DNA from: Mesorhizobium sp. SCN 65-20
GTDB lineage: Bacteria > Pseudomonadota > Alphaproteobacteria > Rhizobiales > Rhizobiaceae
Assembly (NCBI GenBank): GCA_001724355.1
Contig: MEEF01000016.1
Location: forward strand, 1 to 46,177
Length of the DNA stretch: 46,177 bases
Direction of reading: 5' to 3'
Shown: positions 16,830 to 24,658 of the stretch, in pieces
Position numbering within the stretch: position 1 is the first letter of the stretch
Layout of the letters: each line of letters starts with the position of its first letter
Notes under the pieces: model-generated
What the model was told of the DNA's origin: nothing
The model's database searches: none
Seen by the model: the letters and a program-made list of their open reading frames with translations, nothing else
Translations under genes and position numbers: made by a program

Positions 16830-17084
16830 TCAACGCGCCGGGCGTGCGCCAGCAGCGGCTGCCGGGCGCGGCGTGCTGGGCAGCAGGCCTTCGCGCTGAG
16901 CGCGCTTGCGGGCCAGCTTGCGGGCGCGGCGAACGGCTTCAGCCTTTTCGCGGGCGCGCTTCTCGGAAGGCTTCTCGTAGTGACCGCGCATCTTCATTTC
17001 ACGGAAGATGCCTTCGCGCTGCATTTTCTTCTTCAGCGCGCGAAGCGCCTGGTCAACATTGTTATCGCGGACGAGTACCTGCAC
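16830..17084 (-). CDS. rpsU: 30S ribosomal protein S21
   Basis: An 84-residue ribosomal protein S21, which joins the 30S platform near the anti-Shine-Dalgarno region. The body is diagnostic: [20 protein letters not shown], then [20 protein letters not shown] and a long basic helix ([20 protein letters not shown]). The start is GTG 17084, because S21 in this group begins at QVLVRDN; CAGGA lies just upstream. The frame is open further up but those codons are not conserved-looking. The C-terminal tail ([15 protein letters not shown]) is a low-complexity extension of the kind that varies among rhizobia. Confidence 0.93.
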   Translation of the reverse strand: MQVLVRDNNVDQALRALKKKMQREGIFREMKMRGHYEKPSEKRAREKAEAVRRARKLARKRAQREGLLPSTPRPAAAAGARPAR

Positions 17085-17320
17085 GTGTGATCCTGTCTTT
17101 CGGGTTCGAAATCTGGAGGCCCGGCCATAGCGCCAACGCCTCCACGATGGGTTCCACCGGGAATTGTCGGCGGCAGATAGCAGAATCAGCCCTGCTTGTC
17201 CACTCCAAAGGCCACAGTTCCTGCGGTCTGTGCGAAAAGTGGCTTGGGACCATGCCCACTTCCGCCGCATTCCTTGTCGAGGACGCGACTTACATTTTCG
17301 AATCCGATAGGCAAGCCTTT

Positions 17321-18508
17321 ATGCGTTCAATGATTTTTGCCCTGGCGCTCGCTGCCGCCATTCCGCAGGCGCACGCCGCCGACCTCATCGGCTTCTGGGA
17401 CCAGCCACAGCATGGGGGCAACAGCTTCAACCGGCTGCCGCCTGATCAGGCCTATTTCGATGCGCTGCGCGGCTACGGCGCCACCTGGGTGCGGCTGTCC
17501 TATGACAAGTGGAAGCCGGAGAAGCGCGATTTCCTCATCGGCACTGCCGACAAGTATGAAGGACTGGTTGCTTCAGATGCGAAGACACTGAAGCAAGTAC
17601 TCGACCGCGCCCACAAGGCCGGGCTCAAGGTGGTGGTCGCGCCGCTGTCGCTGCCGGGCATGCGCTGGGCGCAGAACAACGACAAGAAGTTCGACGGCCG
17701 CCTGTGGGCCGACAAGGCGTACTGGACCCAGGCTGCCGACTTCTGGCGTGACCTGGCGCGCGAACTCAAGGACCATCCGGCAGTCGCCGCCTACAACATC
17801 GTCAACGAGCCGGCGCCGGAAAAGGAAGGCGGGCTCGCCGAGCACGCTTCGATCGCTGAGATGCGCTCCTGGTACACCAGGAACGCCGACAGCTCGCGCG
17901 ACCTCAGGGCATTCTACGAGACCGTGATATCAGCGATCCGCGAAGTCGATCCGGTGACGCCCGTCATGGCCGATGCCGGCTGGTACGCGGCCGCCGACGC
18001 CTTCTCCTACTGGCCGGCGGGCCTCACCGACCAGCGCGTGCTCTATTCCTTCCACATGTACGAGCCCTATGCCGCCACCAGCGCGCCCAACATGAAGCGC
18101 GACAAGCCCTATGCCTATCCGGGCAAGGTGCCCTTTGGCGAAGGTCGGGAAAAATGGGATGCCGAGCGCGTCAAGGCCTATCTCGACCAGCCGATCGACT
18201 GGGCCGACAGCCGCGGCATCGCCCGCAATCGCGTGGTCGCCGGCGAGTTCGGCTGCATGCGCCGCCTGCCGTTCTGCAAGCAGTATCTCGAGGATGTGCT
18301 GACCAACCTCGACGCCGGCAAGTTGCACTGGGCCTTCTACAGCTTCCGCGAGGATGCCTGGGACGGCATGGACTACGAACTCGGCGCCGGCAAGGTGAAC
18401 TGGAAGTACTGGGAGGCGATGGAGAAGAACGAGCCGGATCCGGTCAAGCGCAAGGCGACGCCGGAGTTCGAACCGATCTCCAGGCGCCTGGCCGCGGGCA
18501 AGCAATAG
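17321..18508 (+). CDS. Exported glycoside hydrolase family 5 (cellulase-like) protein
   Basis: A 395-residue protein. A signal peptide (MRSMIFALALAAAIPQAHAA) is followed by a GH5 TIM barrel. The acid/base glutamate is in NIVNEP (E163) and the nucleophile is in VAGEFG (E309); both catalytic glutamates are present. Other family marks are GATWVRLSYDKW (about 53-64), YSFHMYEP (about 242-249) and a C-terminal WAFYSF. GH5 enzymes cleave beta-linked glucans, mannans or related polymers; the exact substrate is unclear. ATG 17321 gives the signal peptide; the frame is open upstream but that part is antisense to rpsU. It converges on the next gene with a 3-base gap. Confidence 0.87.
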   Translation: MRSMIFALALAAAIPQAHAADLIGFWDQPQHGGNSFNRLPPDQAYFDALRGYGATWVRLSYDKWKPEKRDFLIGTADKYEGLVASDAKTLKQVLDRAHKAGLKVVVAPLSLPGMRWAQNNDKKFDGRLWADKAYWTQAADFWRDLARELKDHPAVAAYNIVNEPAPEKEGGLAEHASIAEMRSWYTRNADSSRDLRAFYETVISAIREVDPVTPVMADAGWYAAADAFSYWPAGLTDQRVLYSFHMYEPYAATSAPNMKRDKPYAYPGKVPFGEGREKWDAERVKAYLDQPIDWADSRGIARNRVVAGEFGCMRRLPFCKQYLEDVLTNLDAGKLHWAFYSFREDAWDGMDYELGAGKVNWKYWEAMEKNEPDPVKRKATPEFEPISRRLAAGKQ

Positions 18509-18511
18509 CCA

Positions 18512-18922
18512 TCAAGCCAGGAACTTCAGGCCGTTGACGATCTTGTCGACCAGCTTGCGCTCGCCATGCAGGCCGAGGCCTACGAGATCAAGTTCGGCCA
18601 TGGGCGTCGCCGCCACCGAGGCGCGGTTGTCGGCATCGTTGCTCGTGACGAACAGCGGCCGTGTGTAGATCGAGAAGGGGAGGCCGCGCGAACGGGCCCG
18701 CTCGAAGGTGTGCCGCATCGTCTGGGCGTCCGCGCCGTAGACGAAAACCGGCTCGCGGATCATGGCGAGGTAGTAGTTGTCGTCGCCGTCGCGGTAGGCT
18801 TCGCCGGCCATTTCGGGAAAGCGGTGCATCAGCCCGCCGGTCAGGAAGGCCGAGACATTGACCTTCTGCCAGGCGGCGAGGTCGTCGAGAAGGATCAGGG
18901 TGGTCTTGGTCGGGTACATCAT
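18512..18922 (-). CDS. DUF2000-family protein
   Basis: A 136-residue protein matching the DUF2000 pattern: KTTLILLDDLAAWQKVNVSA at the start, then FLTGGL, a central EPVFVYGADAQTMR and a helix carrying FERARSRGLPFSIYTRPLF. DUF2000 proteins have a fold like peptidyl-tRNA hydrolase 2, with unknown function. No signal peptide is seen. It is divergent from the AraC-family regulator at 19017, with a 94-base promoter gap, a pairing that suggests the regulator controls it. Start at 18922 begins MMYPTK; the second ATG is equally possible. Confidence 0.75.
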   Translation of the reverse strand: MMYPTKTTLILLDDLAAWQKVNVSAFLTGGLMHRFPEMAGEAYRDGDDNYYLAMIREPVFVYGADAQTMRHTFERARSRGLPFSIYTRPLFVTSNDADNRASVAATPMAELDLVGLGLHGERKLVDKIVNGLKFLA

Positions 18923-19016
18923 GGCCAGAGGCTAGCCGAGGTGCGCCGCTCGGGTCTTGAACGTTTGTGCAAGGCCCACGACATTGCGGCTTCAGCCAGC
19001 GTGGGCCGCCCCTTCG

Positions 19017-19829
19017 ATGTCCAGGGACTTCATCGCCACCGACGAACCGGCCCAGGGGCTTCAGCGACTGGTCGCGCGCTTCGGCGGCCACGCCTACGAC
19101 CCACACCGCCATGAGACCTATGCCGTCGGCCACACGCTCTCGGGTGCACAGGCCTTCCGCTATCGCGGCAGCGAAAGGGTCAGTGTCCAGGACGAGTGCA
19201 TGGTCATCCACCCGGACGAGGTGCATGACGGCCATGCGGGTGCGCCAGAAGGCTTTTCCTACCGGATGCTCTATATCGAGCCGTGGCTCATGTGCCGCGC
19301 GCTCGGCCGCGACAGCCTCCTGCCTTTCGTGCCGGGCGTGGTCGAGCGCGACGCGGAGCTGGCGGCCCTGATCGACGACGCCTTCGCCGATTTCCCCGTT
19401 CCTATGGAGACGTTGCAGGCCGATGCCTTGATCGCCGACGTGGCCATGCATCTGGCCCGCCGCAGCGACGACGCCGGACCGCAGCGCACAGCACCGCTTC
19501 CCGTCGACGAGGTTGCCGCAGCCCGTTCTTTCCTTGCCGAGGAATTCGACCGGCAGGTGACATCGGGCGATCTCGAGCGCGTCACGGGCCTCGACCGGTT
19601 CGAACTTTCCCGTGCCTTCCGCTGTCTTCTCTGCACCTCGCCGCACCGCTATCTCGTCGGCCGCAGGCTGGCTCATGCGCGCTCGCGCATGACAGCGGGC
19701 GAGGGGCTGGCGGAGGCCGCAGCGGCCTCGGGCTTTGCCGACCAGAGCCACATGACCCGGCACTTCCGTGCCCGCTTCGGCATCACGCCGGGGCGGTTCG
19801 CAGCCTTGGCGAGTGCGTCCCAACCCTGA
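19017..19829 (+). CDS. AraC-family transcriptional regulator
   Basis: A 270-residue regulator with an N-terminal cupin-type ligand domain (about 15-120, HETYAVGHTLSGAQAFRYRG) and a C-terminal pair of helix-turn-helix motifs (about 170-262). The latter include FELSRAFRCLLCTSPHRYL and SGFADQSHMTRHFRARFG, the classical AraC signature. ATG 19017 is preferred over a TTG at 18957 because the cupin fold begins soon after; neither has a strong ribosome binding site. It diverges from DUF2000 and is followed by an MFS exporter, either of which could be its target. The ligand is unknown. Confidence 0.83.
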   Translation: MSRDFIATDEPAQGLQRLVARFGGHAYDPHRHETYAVGHTLSGAQAFRYRGSERVSVQDECMVIHPDEVHDGHAGAPEGFSYRMLYIEPWLMCRALGRDSLLPFVPGVVERDAELAALIDDAFADFPVPMETLQADALIADVAMHLARRSDDAGPQRTAPLPVDEVAAARSFLAEEFDRQVTSGDLERVTGLDRFELSRAFRCLLCTSPHRYLVGRRLAHARSRMTAGEGLAEAAAASGFADQSHMTRHFRARFGITPGRFAALASASQP

Positions 19830-19927
19830 CAACTGGACCGCACAGTACCGCGGCGTGCACCATGAAAGCAGCGCCGGGCCGGTCTATTCCAGCCTGTCCC
19901 CCGCGAATGCCGCCCCGGAGCCATACC

Positions 19928-21139
19928 GTGACAGACACCGCCTTGCCCGCCCGCTCGTCCAGTGCCGCCCAGGGAACGGTGTTCGCGATCCTTCTCGCGG
20001 TCAGCTTCAGCCATTTCCTCAACGACGTCATGCAGTCGCTGATCTCGTCGCTCTATCCGATGCTGAAGAACGACTACAAACTCGACTTCTGGCAGATCGG
20101 CTTGCTCACCACGACCTTCCAGGTCACCGCATCGCTGCTGCAGCCGGTGATCGGCATGTACACCGACAAGAAGCCGCTGCCGTTTTCGCTGCCGTTCGGC
20201 ATGTGCCTGACGCTGATCGGCCTGCTCGCCCTGGCCTTTGCGCACAGCTACGAGATGCTGCTGGTCGGCTCGGCCTTCGTCGGGCTCGGTTCCGCGATCT
20301 TCCATCCGGAATCCTCGCGCGTGGCGCGGCTGGCTTCCGGCGGGCGCTTCGGTCTCGCGCAGTCGCTGTTCCAGGTTGGCGGCAATTTCGGCTCTGCGCT
20401 CGGACCGCTGCTCGCCGCCTTCATCGTCGTGCCTCTGGGGCAGGGCGGCATCGCCTGGTTCTCGATCGCCGCTATGGTCGGCATTGTCGTGCTCATTCGC
20501 GTCAGCTTCTGGTACAGCCGCCACATCGCCAGTTCGGCCAAGCGGGCGGCGCACACGCTGTTTCCGCCCTTGCCGCGCCGCAAGGTGCAGTCGGCGCTCA
20601 TCGTTCTCGCCATCCTCGTCCTCTCCAAGCAGGCCTATACGGCGAGCCTGTCGAGCTTCTACACCTTCTATGTCATCGAGAAGTTCGGCGTTTCGGTGCA
20701 GGAATCGCAGTACCTGCTCTTCTTGTTTCTGGGCGCGGCAGCGCTTGGCACCTTCCTCGGCGGCCCCATCGGCGACCGCTTCGGCGCCAAGACGGTGATC
20801 TGGTTCTCGATCCTCGGCGTGCTGCCGTTCACTCTGGCCTTGCCCTATGCCGACCTGTTCTGGACCAAGGTGCTGACGGTCGTGATCGGCCTGATCCTGG
20901 CGTCCGCCTTCTCGGCCATCGTCGTCTTTGCGCAAGAGCTGGTGCCGGGGCGCGTCGGTATGATCGCCGGCATCTTCTTCGGTTTCGCCTTCGGCATCGG
21001 CGGCATCGCTGCCGCCGTGCTCGGGGTACTGGCCGACGCGCGCGGCATCGAGTTCGTCTTCGTGATCTGCTCGTATCTGCCTATGCTCGGCCTGCTGACC
21101 ATCTTCCTGCCGAACATGAAGGCCGTGCGCGTCGCCTGA
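19928..21139 (+). CDS. MFS exporter of the fosmidomycin-resistance (Fsr) type
   Basis: A 403-residue membrane protein with about twelve hydrophobic helices and the Fsr-family start SFSHFLNDVMQSLISSLYPM, near residue 26. The HPESSRVARLASGGRFGLAQ segment (about 125-145) is diagnostic of Fsr relatives and the GGPIGDRFG motif A-like loop follows. These proteins extrude drugs or metabolites using the proton gradient. GTG 19928 is chosen because CGGAG lies eight bases upstream; in-frame ATG codons at 19863 and 19907 are alternatives. It follows the AraC-like gene by 98 bases and ends six bases before the convergent SDR stop. Confidence 0.85.
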   Translation: MTDTALPARSSSAAQGTVFAILLAVSFSHFLNDVMQSLISSLYPMLKNDYKLDFWQIGLLTTTFQVTASLLQPVIGMYTDKKPLPFSLPFGMCLTLIGLLALAFAHSYEMLLVGSAFVGLGSAIFHPESSRVARLASGGRFGLAQSLFQVGGNFGSALGPLLAAFIVVPLGQGGIAWFSIAAMVGIVVLIRVSFWYSRHIASSAKRAAHTLFPPLPRRKVQSALIVLAILVLSKQAYTASLSSFYTFYVIEKFGVSVQESQYLLFLFLGAAALGTFLGGPIGDRFGAKTVIWFSILGVLPFTLALPYADLFWTKVLTVVIGLILASAFSAIVVFAQELVPGRVGMIAGIFFGFAFGIGGIAAAVLGVLADARGIEFVFVICSYLPMLGLLTIFLPNMKAVRVA

Positions 21140-21145
21140 CCGGGC

Positions 21146-21907
21146 TCAGAGCCGGTTGATCGACACCCCGCCGTCGGCAAGCAAGGCGGCGCCCGTGGTG
21201 AAGCTCGAAGCATCGGAGGCGAGGTAGAGCGCCGAGCGGGCGATCTCCTCGGGGCGGGCGATGCGCTTGAGCGCGTGCAGGCCCTCGACGAAGGCGCGTT
21301 CGTCAGCGGTCTTGAAGGTCGCCATCGGCGTGTCGGTGCCACCAGGCAGCAGCGCGTTCACGCGGATTCCTTGCGAACCATACTCCGCCGCCAGAACCTG
21401 GGTCAGGCCGATGAGGCCTGCCTTGCTTGCCGCATAGGCTGCCATGCCGGGCATGCCGGCGGTGTAGCCGACGAAGGTCGAGGTGAAGATCAGCGAGCCG
21501 CCGCCGCGCTCCAGCATCGCCGGGATCTGGTGCTTGGCGCCGAGATAGGCGCTGGTCAGGTTGGTCTCCATCACCTCGGTCCAGCTTGCCAGTTCCAACT
21601 CGGTGATCGGACCCATCTCGCCGACCAGGCCAACATTGTTGAAGGCGATGTCGAGACCGCCGAACAATGTCTCCGCCTTCTCGACCAGGGAGCGGGCAAA
21701 GTCTTCGTCCCTGACGTCGCCGGCAACCGCGACCGCATTGCCGCCGTCGGCGCGGATTTCCTTGGCCAGCGCTTCCAGTGCGGCGGCACCACGCGCGGCA
21801 AGAACCAGGCGCGCACCTTGCTGGGCAAACAGCCTCGCCGTCTCGCGGCCGATGCCGGAACTCGCTCCGGTCACGATTGCGACTTTTCCGTTCAGTTCAA
21901 ACATCAT
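21146..21907 (-). CDS. Short-chain dehydrogenase/reductase (SDR)
   Basis: A 253-residue classical SDR. The cofactor loop TGASSGIG is at residues 13-20, NNVG (substituting for NNAG) marks the structural asparagine, and YAASKAG holds the catalytic tyrosine and lysine, with an upstream serine in IFTSTFVG. Length is standard. It oxidises or reduces an alcohol or ketone with NAD(P); the substrate is unknown. CAGGAG lies just before the double ATG (21907/21904). A longer frame to 21943 adds 12 residues with no support. The gene is divergent from soxB with a 206-base gap. Confidence 0.88.
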   Translation of the reverse strand: MMFELNGKVAIVTGASSGIGRETARLFAQQGARLVLAARGAAALEALAKEIRADGGNAVAVAGDVRDEDFARSLVEKAETLFGGLDIAFNNVGLVGEMGPITELELASWTEVMETNLTSAYLGAKHQIPAMLERGGGSLIFTSTFVGYTAGMPGMAAYAASKAGLIGLTQVLAAEYGSQGIRVNALLPGGTDTPMATFKTADERAFVEGLHALKRIARPEEIARSALYLASDASSFTTGAALLADGGVSINRL

Positions 21908-22113
21908 TGCGCTCCTGTGCAGTTCGGCCGGGGTGTCCGGCACTGGCGTACAGGTCGCAATTCGGCACTCGACCGGCCACCCGATACCTGCGGCAAAAAG
22001 GGACGGCGCAAAACGGCAGACACCGTCGCAAACAGGGCAAGGGTGACAGCGCCTTTTCGCTAGTGCTACACCTCGCGCTCTGACGCTTCCGGCATCTGCG
22101 AGGCCCTGAAAAA

Positions 22114-23367
22114 ATGCGGAAATATTCGGTTTTTGCCATAGCCCGGGAGGCGATGCGCGGACACAAGGGCTGGGAGGAACAGTGGACCTCGCCCGAACCG
22201 AAGAGCGAATACGACGTCATCATCGTCGGCGCCGGCGGCCACGGCCTTGCCACGGCCTATTATCTGGCCAAGGAGCACGGCATCACCAACGTGGCGGTGC
22301 TGGAAAAGGGCTGGCTCGGCGGCGGCAACACCGGCCGCAACACCACCATCATCCGCTCCAACTACCTCTATGACGAATCGGCGGGGATCTACGACCACGC
22401 CGTGAAGCTGTGGGACGGGCTCAGCCAGGACCTCAACTACAACGTCATGTATTCGGCGCGCGGCGTGATGATGCTGGCGCACAACGTGCATGACGTGCAG
22501 GTGCTGAAGCGCCATGTGCATGCCAACCGCCTGAACGGCATCGACAACGAATGGCTGACGCCGGAGGAGGCCAAGGCCTACTGCCCGCCGCTGAACATTT
22601 CGGCCAACGCCCGCTATCCCGTCGTCGGCGCCACGCTGCAGCGCCGCGGCGGCACCGCGCGCCACGATGCGGTCGCCTGGGGGTATGCCCGCGGCGCCTC
22701 CGACCGTGGCGTCCACATCATCCAGAACTGCGAGGTGAAGGGCATCCGCCGCACGGCCGACGGCCGGGTCTCGGGGGTCGAGACCTCGAAAGGCTTCATC
22801 GGCGCCAAGAAGGTCGGCGTCGTTGCCGCCGGCCACACCTCGGTGCTGATGGACATGGCCGGCGTGCGCATGCCGCTCGAGAGCTATCCGCTGCAGGCGC
22901 TGGTGTCGGAGCCGGTCAAGCCGGTGTTCCCCTGCGTGGTCATGTCCAACACCGTGCATGCCTACATCTCGCAGTCGGACAAGGGCGAGCTGGTCATCGG
23001 CGCCGGCACCGACCAGTACACCTCCTATTCGCAGACCGGCGGCCTGCACATCATTAACCACACGCTCGACGCCATCTGCGAGATGTTCCCGATGTTCACG
23101 CGCATGAAGATGCTGCGTTCCTGGGGCGGCATCGTCGACGTCACGCCGGACCGCTCGCCGATCCTGGCCAAGACGCCGGTGCAGGGCCTCTACGTCAATT
23201 GCGGCTGGGGTACGGGCGGCTTCAAGGCGACGCCCGGCTCGGGCCATGTCTTCGCCCACACCATCGCCCGCGACGAGCCGCACCCGATCAACGCGCCGTT
23301 CACGCTGGAGCGCTTCCGCACCGGCCGCCTGATCGACGAGGCGGCAGCAGCAGCCGTGGCGCACTGA
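22114..23367 (+). CDS. soxB: Sarcosine oxidase subunit beta
   Basis: A 417-residue subunit of heterotetrameric sarcosine oxidase, which demethylates sarcosine to glycine and passes the methyl carbon to tetrahydrofolate or formaldehyde. The dinucleotide-binding [18 protein letters not shown] starts near residue 39. The conserved [13 protein letters not shown] contains H184, aligned by motif with the covalent FMN-attachment histidine of characterised enzymes. The C-terminal [14 protein letters not shown] motif closes the family pattern. The N terminus ([20 protein letters not shown]) is typical. In most sox operons soxD follows directly; here two other genes intervene. Confidence 0.93.
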   Translation: MRKYSVFAIAREAMRGHKGWEEQWTSPEPKSEYDVIIVGAGGHGLATAYYLAKEHGITNVAVLEKGWLGGGNTGRNTTIIRSNYLYDESAGIYDHAVKLWDGLSQDLNYNVMYSARGVMMLAHNVHDVQVLKRHVHANRLNGIDNEWLTPEEAKAYCPPLNISANARYPVVGATLQRRGGTARHDAVAWGYARGASDRGVHIIQNCEVKGIRRTADGRVSGVETSKGFIGAKKVGVVAAGHTSVLMDMAGVRMPLESYPLQALVSEPVKPVFPCVVMSNTVHAYISQSDKGELVIGAGTDQYTSYSQTGGLHIINHTLDAICEMFPMFTRMKMLRSWGGIVDVTPDRSPILAKTPVQGLYVNCGWGTGGFKATPGSGHVFAHTIARDEPHPINAPFTLERFRTGRLIDEAAAAAVAH

Positions 23368-23375
23368 GGCGAACG

Positions 23376-23732
23376 ATGGCCAACGAGCCCGTCAACTTGG
23401 CTGAAAAGCTGTCGCTGTTCTCGGAGCGCTGGTCGCCCAAGATCGTCGCCGGTTTCAACGGCAACGACATCATGGTCGTGAAGGTCGAGGGCGAGTTCAA
23501 CTGGCATTCGCACCCCGACACGGACGACTTTTTCATGGTTCTGAGCGGCCGCCTGCGCATCCAACTCAGGGACGGCGACGTCGTGCTTGGGCCGGGCGAA
23601 CTCTACGTCGTGCCCAAGGGTGTTGAACATTGCCCGCTCGCGGAGGAGGAGACGCATCTCCTGCTGATCGAGCCAGCCGGGGTCCCGAACACCGGCGACC
23701 CGGCCACCGCCGCCGTCAAGAATCGGATCTAG
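23376..23732 (+). CDS. Cupin-domain protein inserted in the sox operon
   Basis: A 118-residue single-domain cupin. Motif 1 is FNWHSHPDTDDFFMVLSGRL (about 47-66), giving two histidines and an acidic residue for metal binding; motif 2 is PGELYVVPKGVEHCP, giving the third histidine. It starts eight bases after the soxB stop, on the same strand, so it is almost certainly co-transcribed. It might bind a small ligand or metal, or act as an isomerase or dioxygenase; the sequence does not decide. Such small cupins sit beside many unrelated rhizobial genes, so a link to sarcosine is inferred only from position. Confidence 0.8.
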   Translation: MANEPVNLAEKLSLFSERWSPKIVAGFNGNDIMVVKVEGEFNWHSHPDTDDFFMVLSGRLRIQLRDGDVVLGPGELYVVPKGVEHCPLAEEETHLLLIEPAGVPNTGDPATAAVKNRI

Positions 23733-23780
23733 GAAGCCCATCGTGCCTCTGGTGTCCTCAACCTTCGAGCGCTTGGCGAA

Positions 23781-23798
23781 CCGGACTCTTCCGTCCGG
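23781..23798. other. Short hairpin between cupin and hypothetical genes
   Basis: CCGGAC (23781-23786) and GTCCGG (23793-23798) with loop TCTTCC lie in the 99-base gap. No T-run follows. Confidence 0.3.
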
Positions 23799-23831
23799 CA
23801 AGGTTGGCGCGCGCCAGGCGGAGGCCGGCCG

Positions 23832-24266
23832 ATGATGCCGCTTGCAGCCAAGGTAGCTGCCGCTGCCATCCATCTGGCGCTTGTCGAGGACGGCAGCCCG
23901 TACCAGCGGCCCGATCTCGGCGATATCCGGCTGCAGAAGATCAGCCGTAGCGGCAACGAGGTTGAATGGCCGTTCTCTATCGATACGGGTACGATCGCCT
24001 GCGTGTGGAGCGCTGGCAAGAAGGTTGTCACCTTCCTCGAGGAAGTGGAGGCGCCAGACGACGAGCACGAGGCTCCGCCCGGGCGTTATGTCATCGTCTC
24101 CGTCAATCCTTTCGACCTCGTCTTCCTGAACATCGCCAACCGCGACCTTTTCGTGCCAGCAGATACGGTGGAGACGCTGATCAAGCGCGTCGCGCCGTTC
24201 GCGGCGCTTGGCGAACGGCTCTGCGACCAGCCGCGGGGCACCACAATCGGCCCCGCTGAACTCTAG
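23832..24266 (+). CDS. Hypothetical protein (144 residues) inserted in the sox operon
   Basis: I do not recognise this family. The protein opens MMPLAAKVAAAAIHLALVED, a mildly hydrophobic stretch that might be a weak signal or just an amphipathic helix. Central parts include IRLQKISRSGNEVEWPFSID and a strand-rich stretch TIACVWSAGKKVVTFLEEVE. A later segment reads PGRYVIVSVNPFDLVFLNIA. The acidic/aromatic mix and even codon use suggest real coding. GGAGG lies about eight bases before the ATG at 23832. It ends 11 bases before soxD and is probably part of the same transcript. No catalytic motif is visible. Confidence 0.6.
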   Translation: MMPLAAKVAAAAIHLALVEDGSPYQRPDLGDIRLQKISRSGNEVEWPFSIDTGTIACVWSAGKKVVTFLEEVEAPDDEHEAPPGRYVIVSVNPFDLVFLNIANRDLFVPADTVETLIKRVAPFAALGERLCDQPRGTTIGPAEL

Positions 24267-24277
24267 GGATTATCCAG

Positions 24278-24658
24278 ATGCTTCTCATTCGTTGCCCCTA
24301 TTGCGAGGAAGAGCGCCCCGAGCTCGAGTTCCGCAATGCCGGCGAGGCGCATATCGCCCGTCCGACCGACATCGCTTCGATCAGCGACGAGGACTTCGAG
24401 AAGTTCTTCTTCATCCGCTCCAACAAGAAGGGGCTGGTGTTCGAACGCTGGCGGCATGTCCATGGCTGCGCCCGCTTCTTCAACGCGGTGCGCGACTCGG
24501 TCTCGGACAAGTTCCTTCTGACCTACAAGGCCGGCGAGCCAAAGCCTGATGTCTCGACGCTGACCGCCGAGGGCGGCCCCGCCGCCTGGGCCAACCGCCC
24601 GCCGGACCAGCTCAACGAAAAACCGAAATCCAAGCGCTCGACCAAGGGAGAGGCATGA
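24278..24658 (+). CDS. soxD: Sarcosine oxidase subunit delta
   Basis: A 126-residue small subunit. It carries C6 and C9 in CPYC and H59 and C63 in the HVHGC region, the same spacing as the zinc ligands of characterised sarcosine oxidase delta subunits. The pattern CPYCEEERPELEF and the HGCARFFNAVRDS block are diagnostic. It is structural and joins alpha, beta and gamma. The C-terminal tail (PPDQLNEKPKSKRSTKGEA) is long and charged. Its stop overlaps the start of soxA. Confidence 0.93.
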   Translation: MLLIRCPYCEEERPELEFRNAGEAHIARPTDIASISDEDFEKFFFIRSNKKGLVFERWRHVHGCARFFNAVRDSVSDKFLLTYKAGEPKPDVSTLTAEGGPAAWANRPPDQLNEKPKSKRSTKGEA

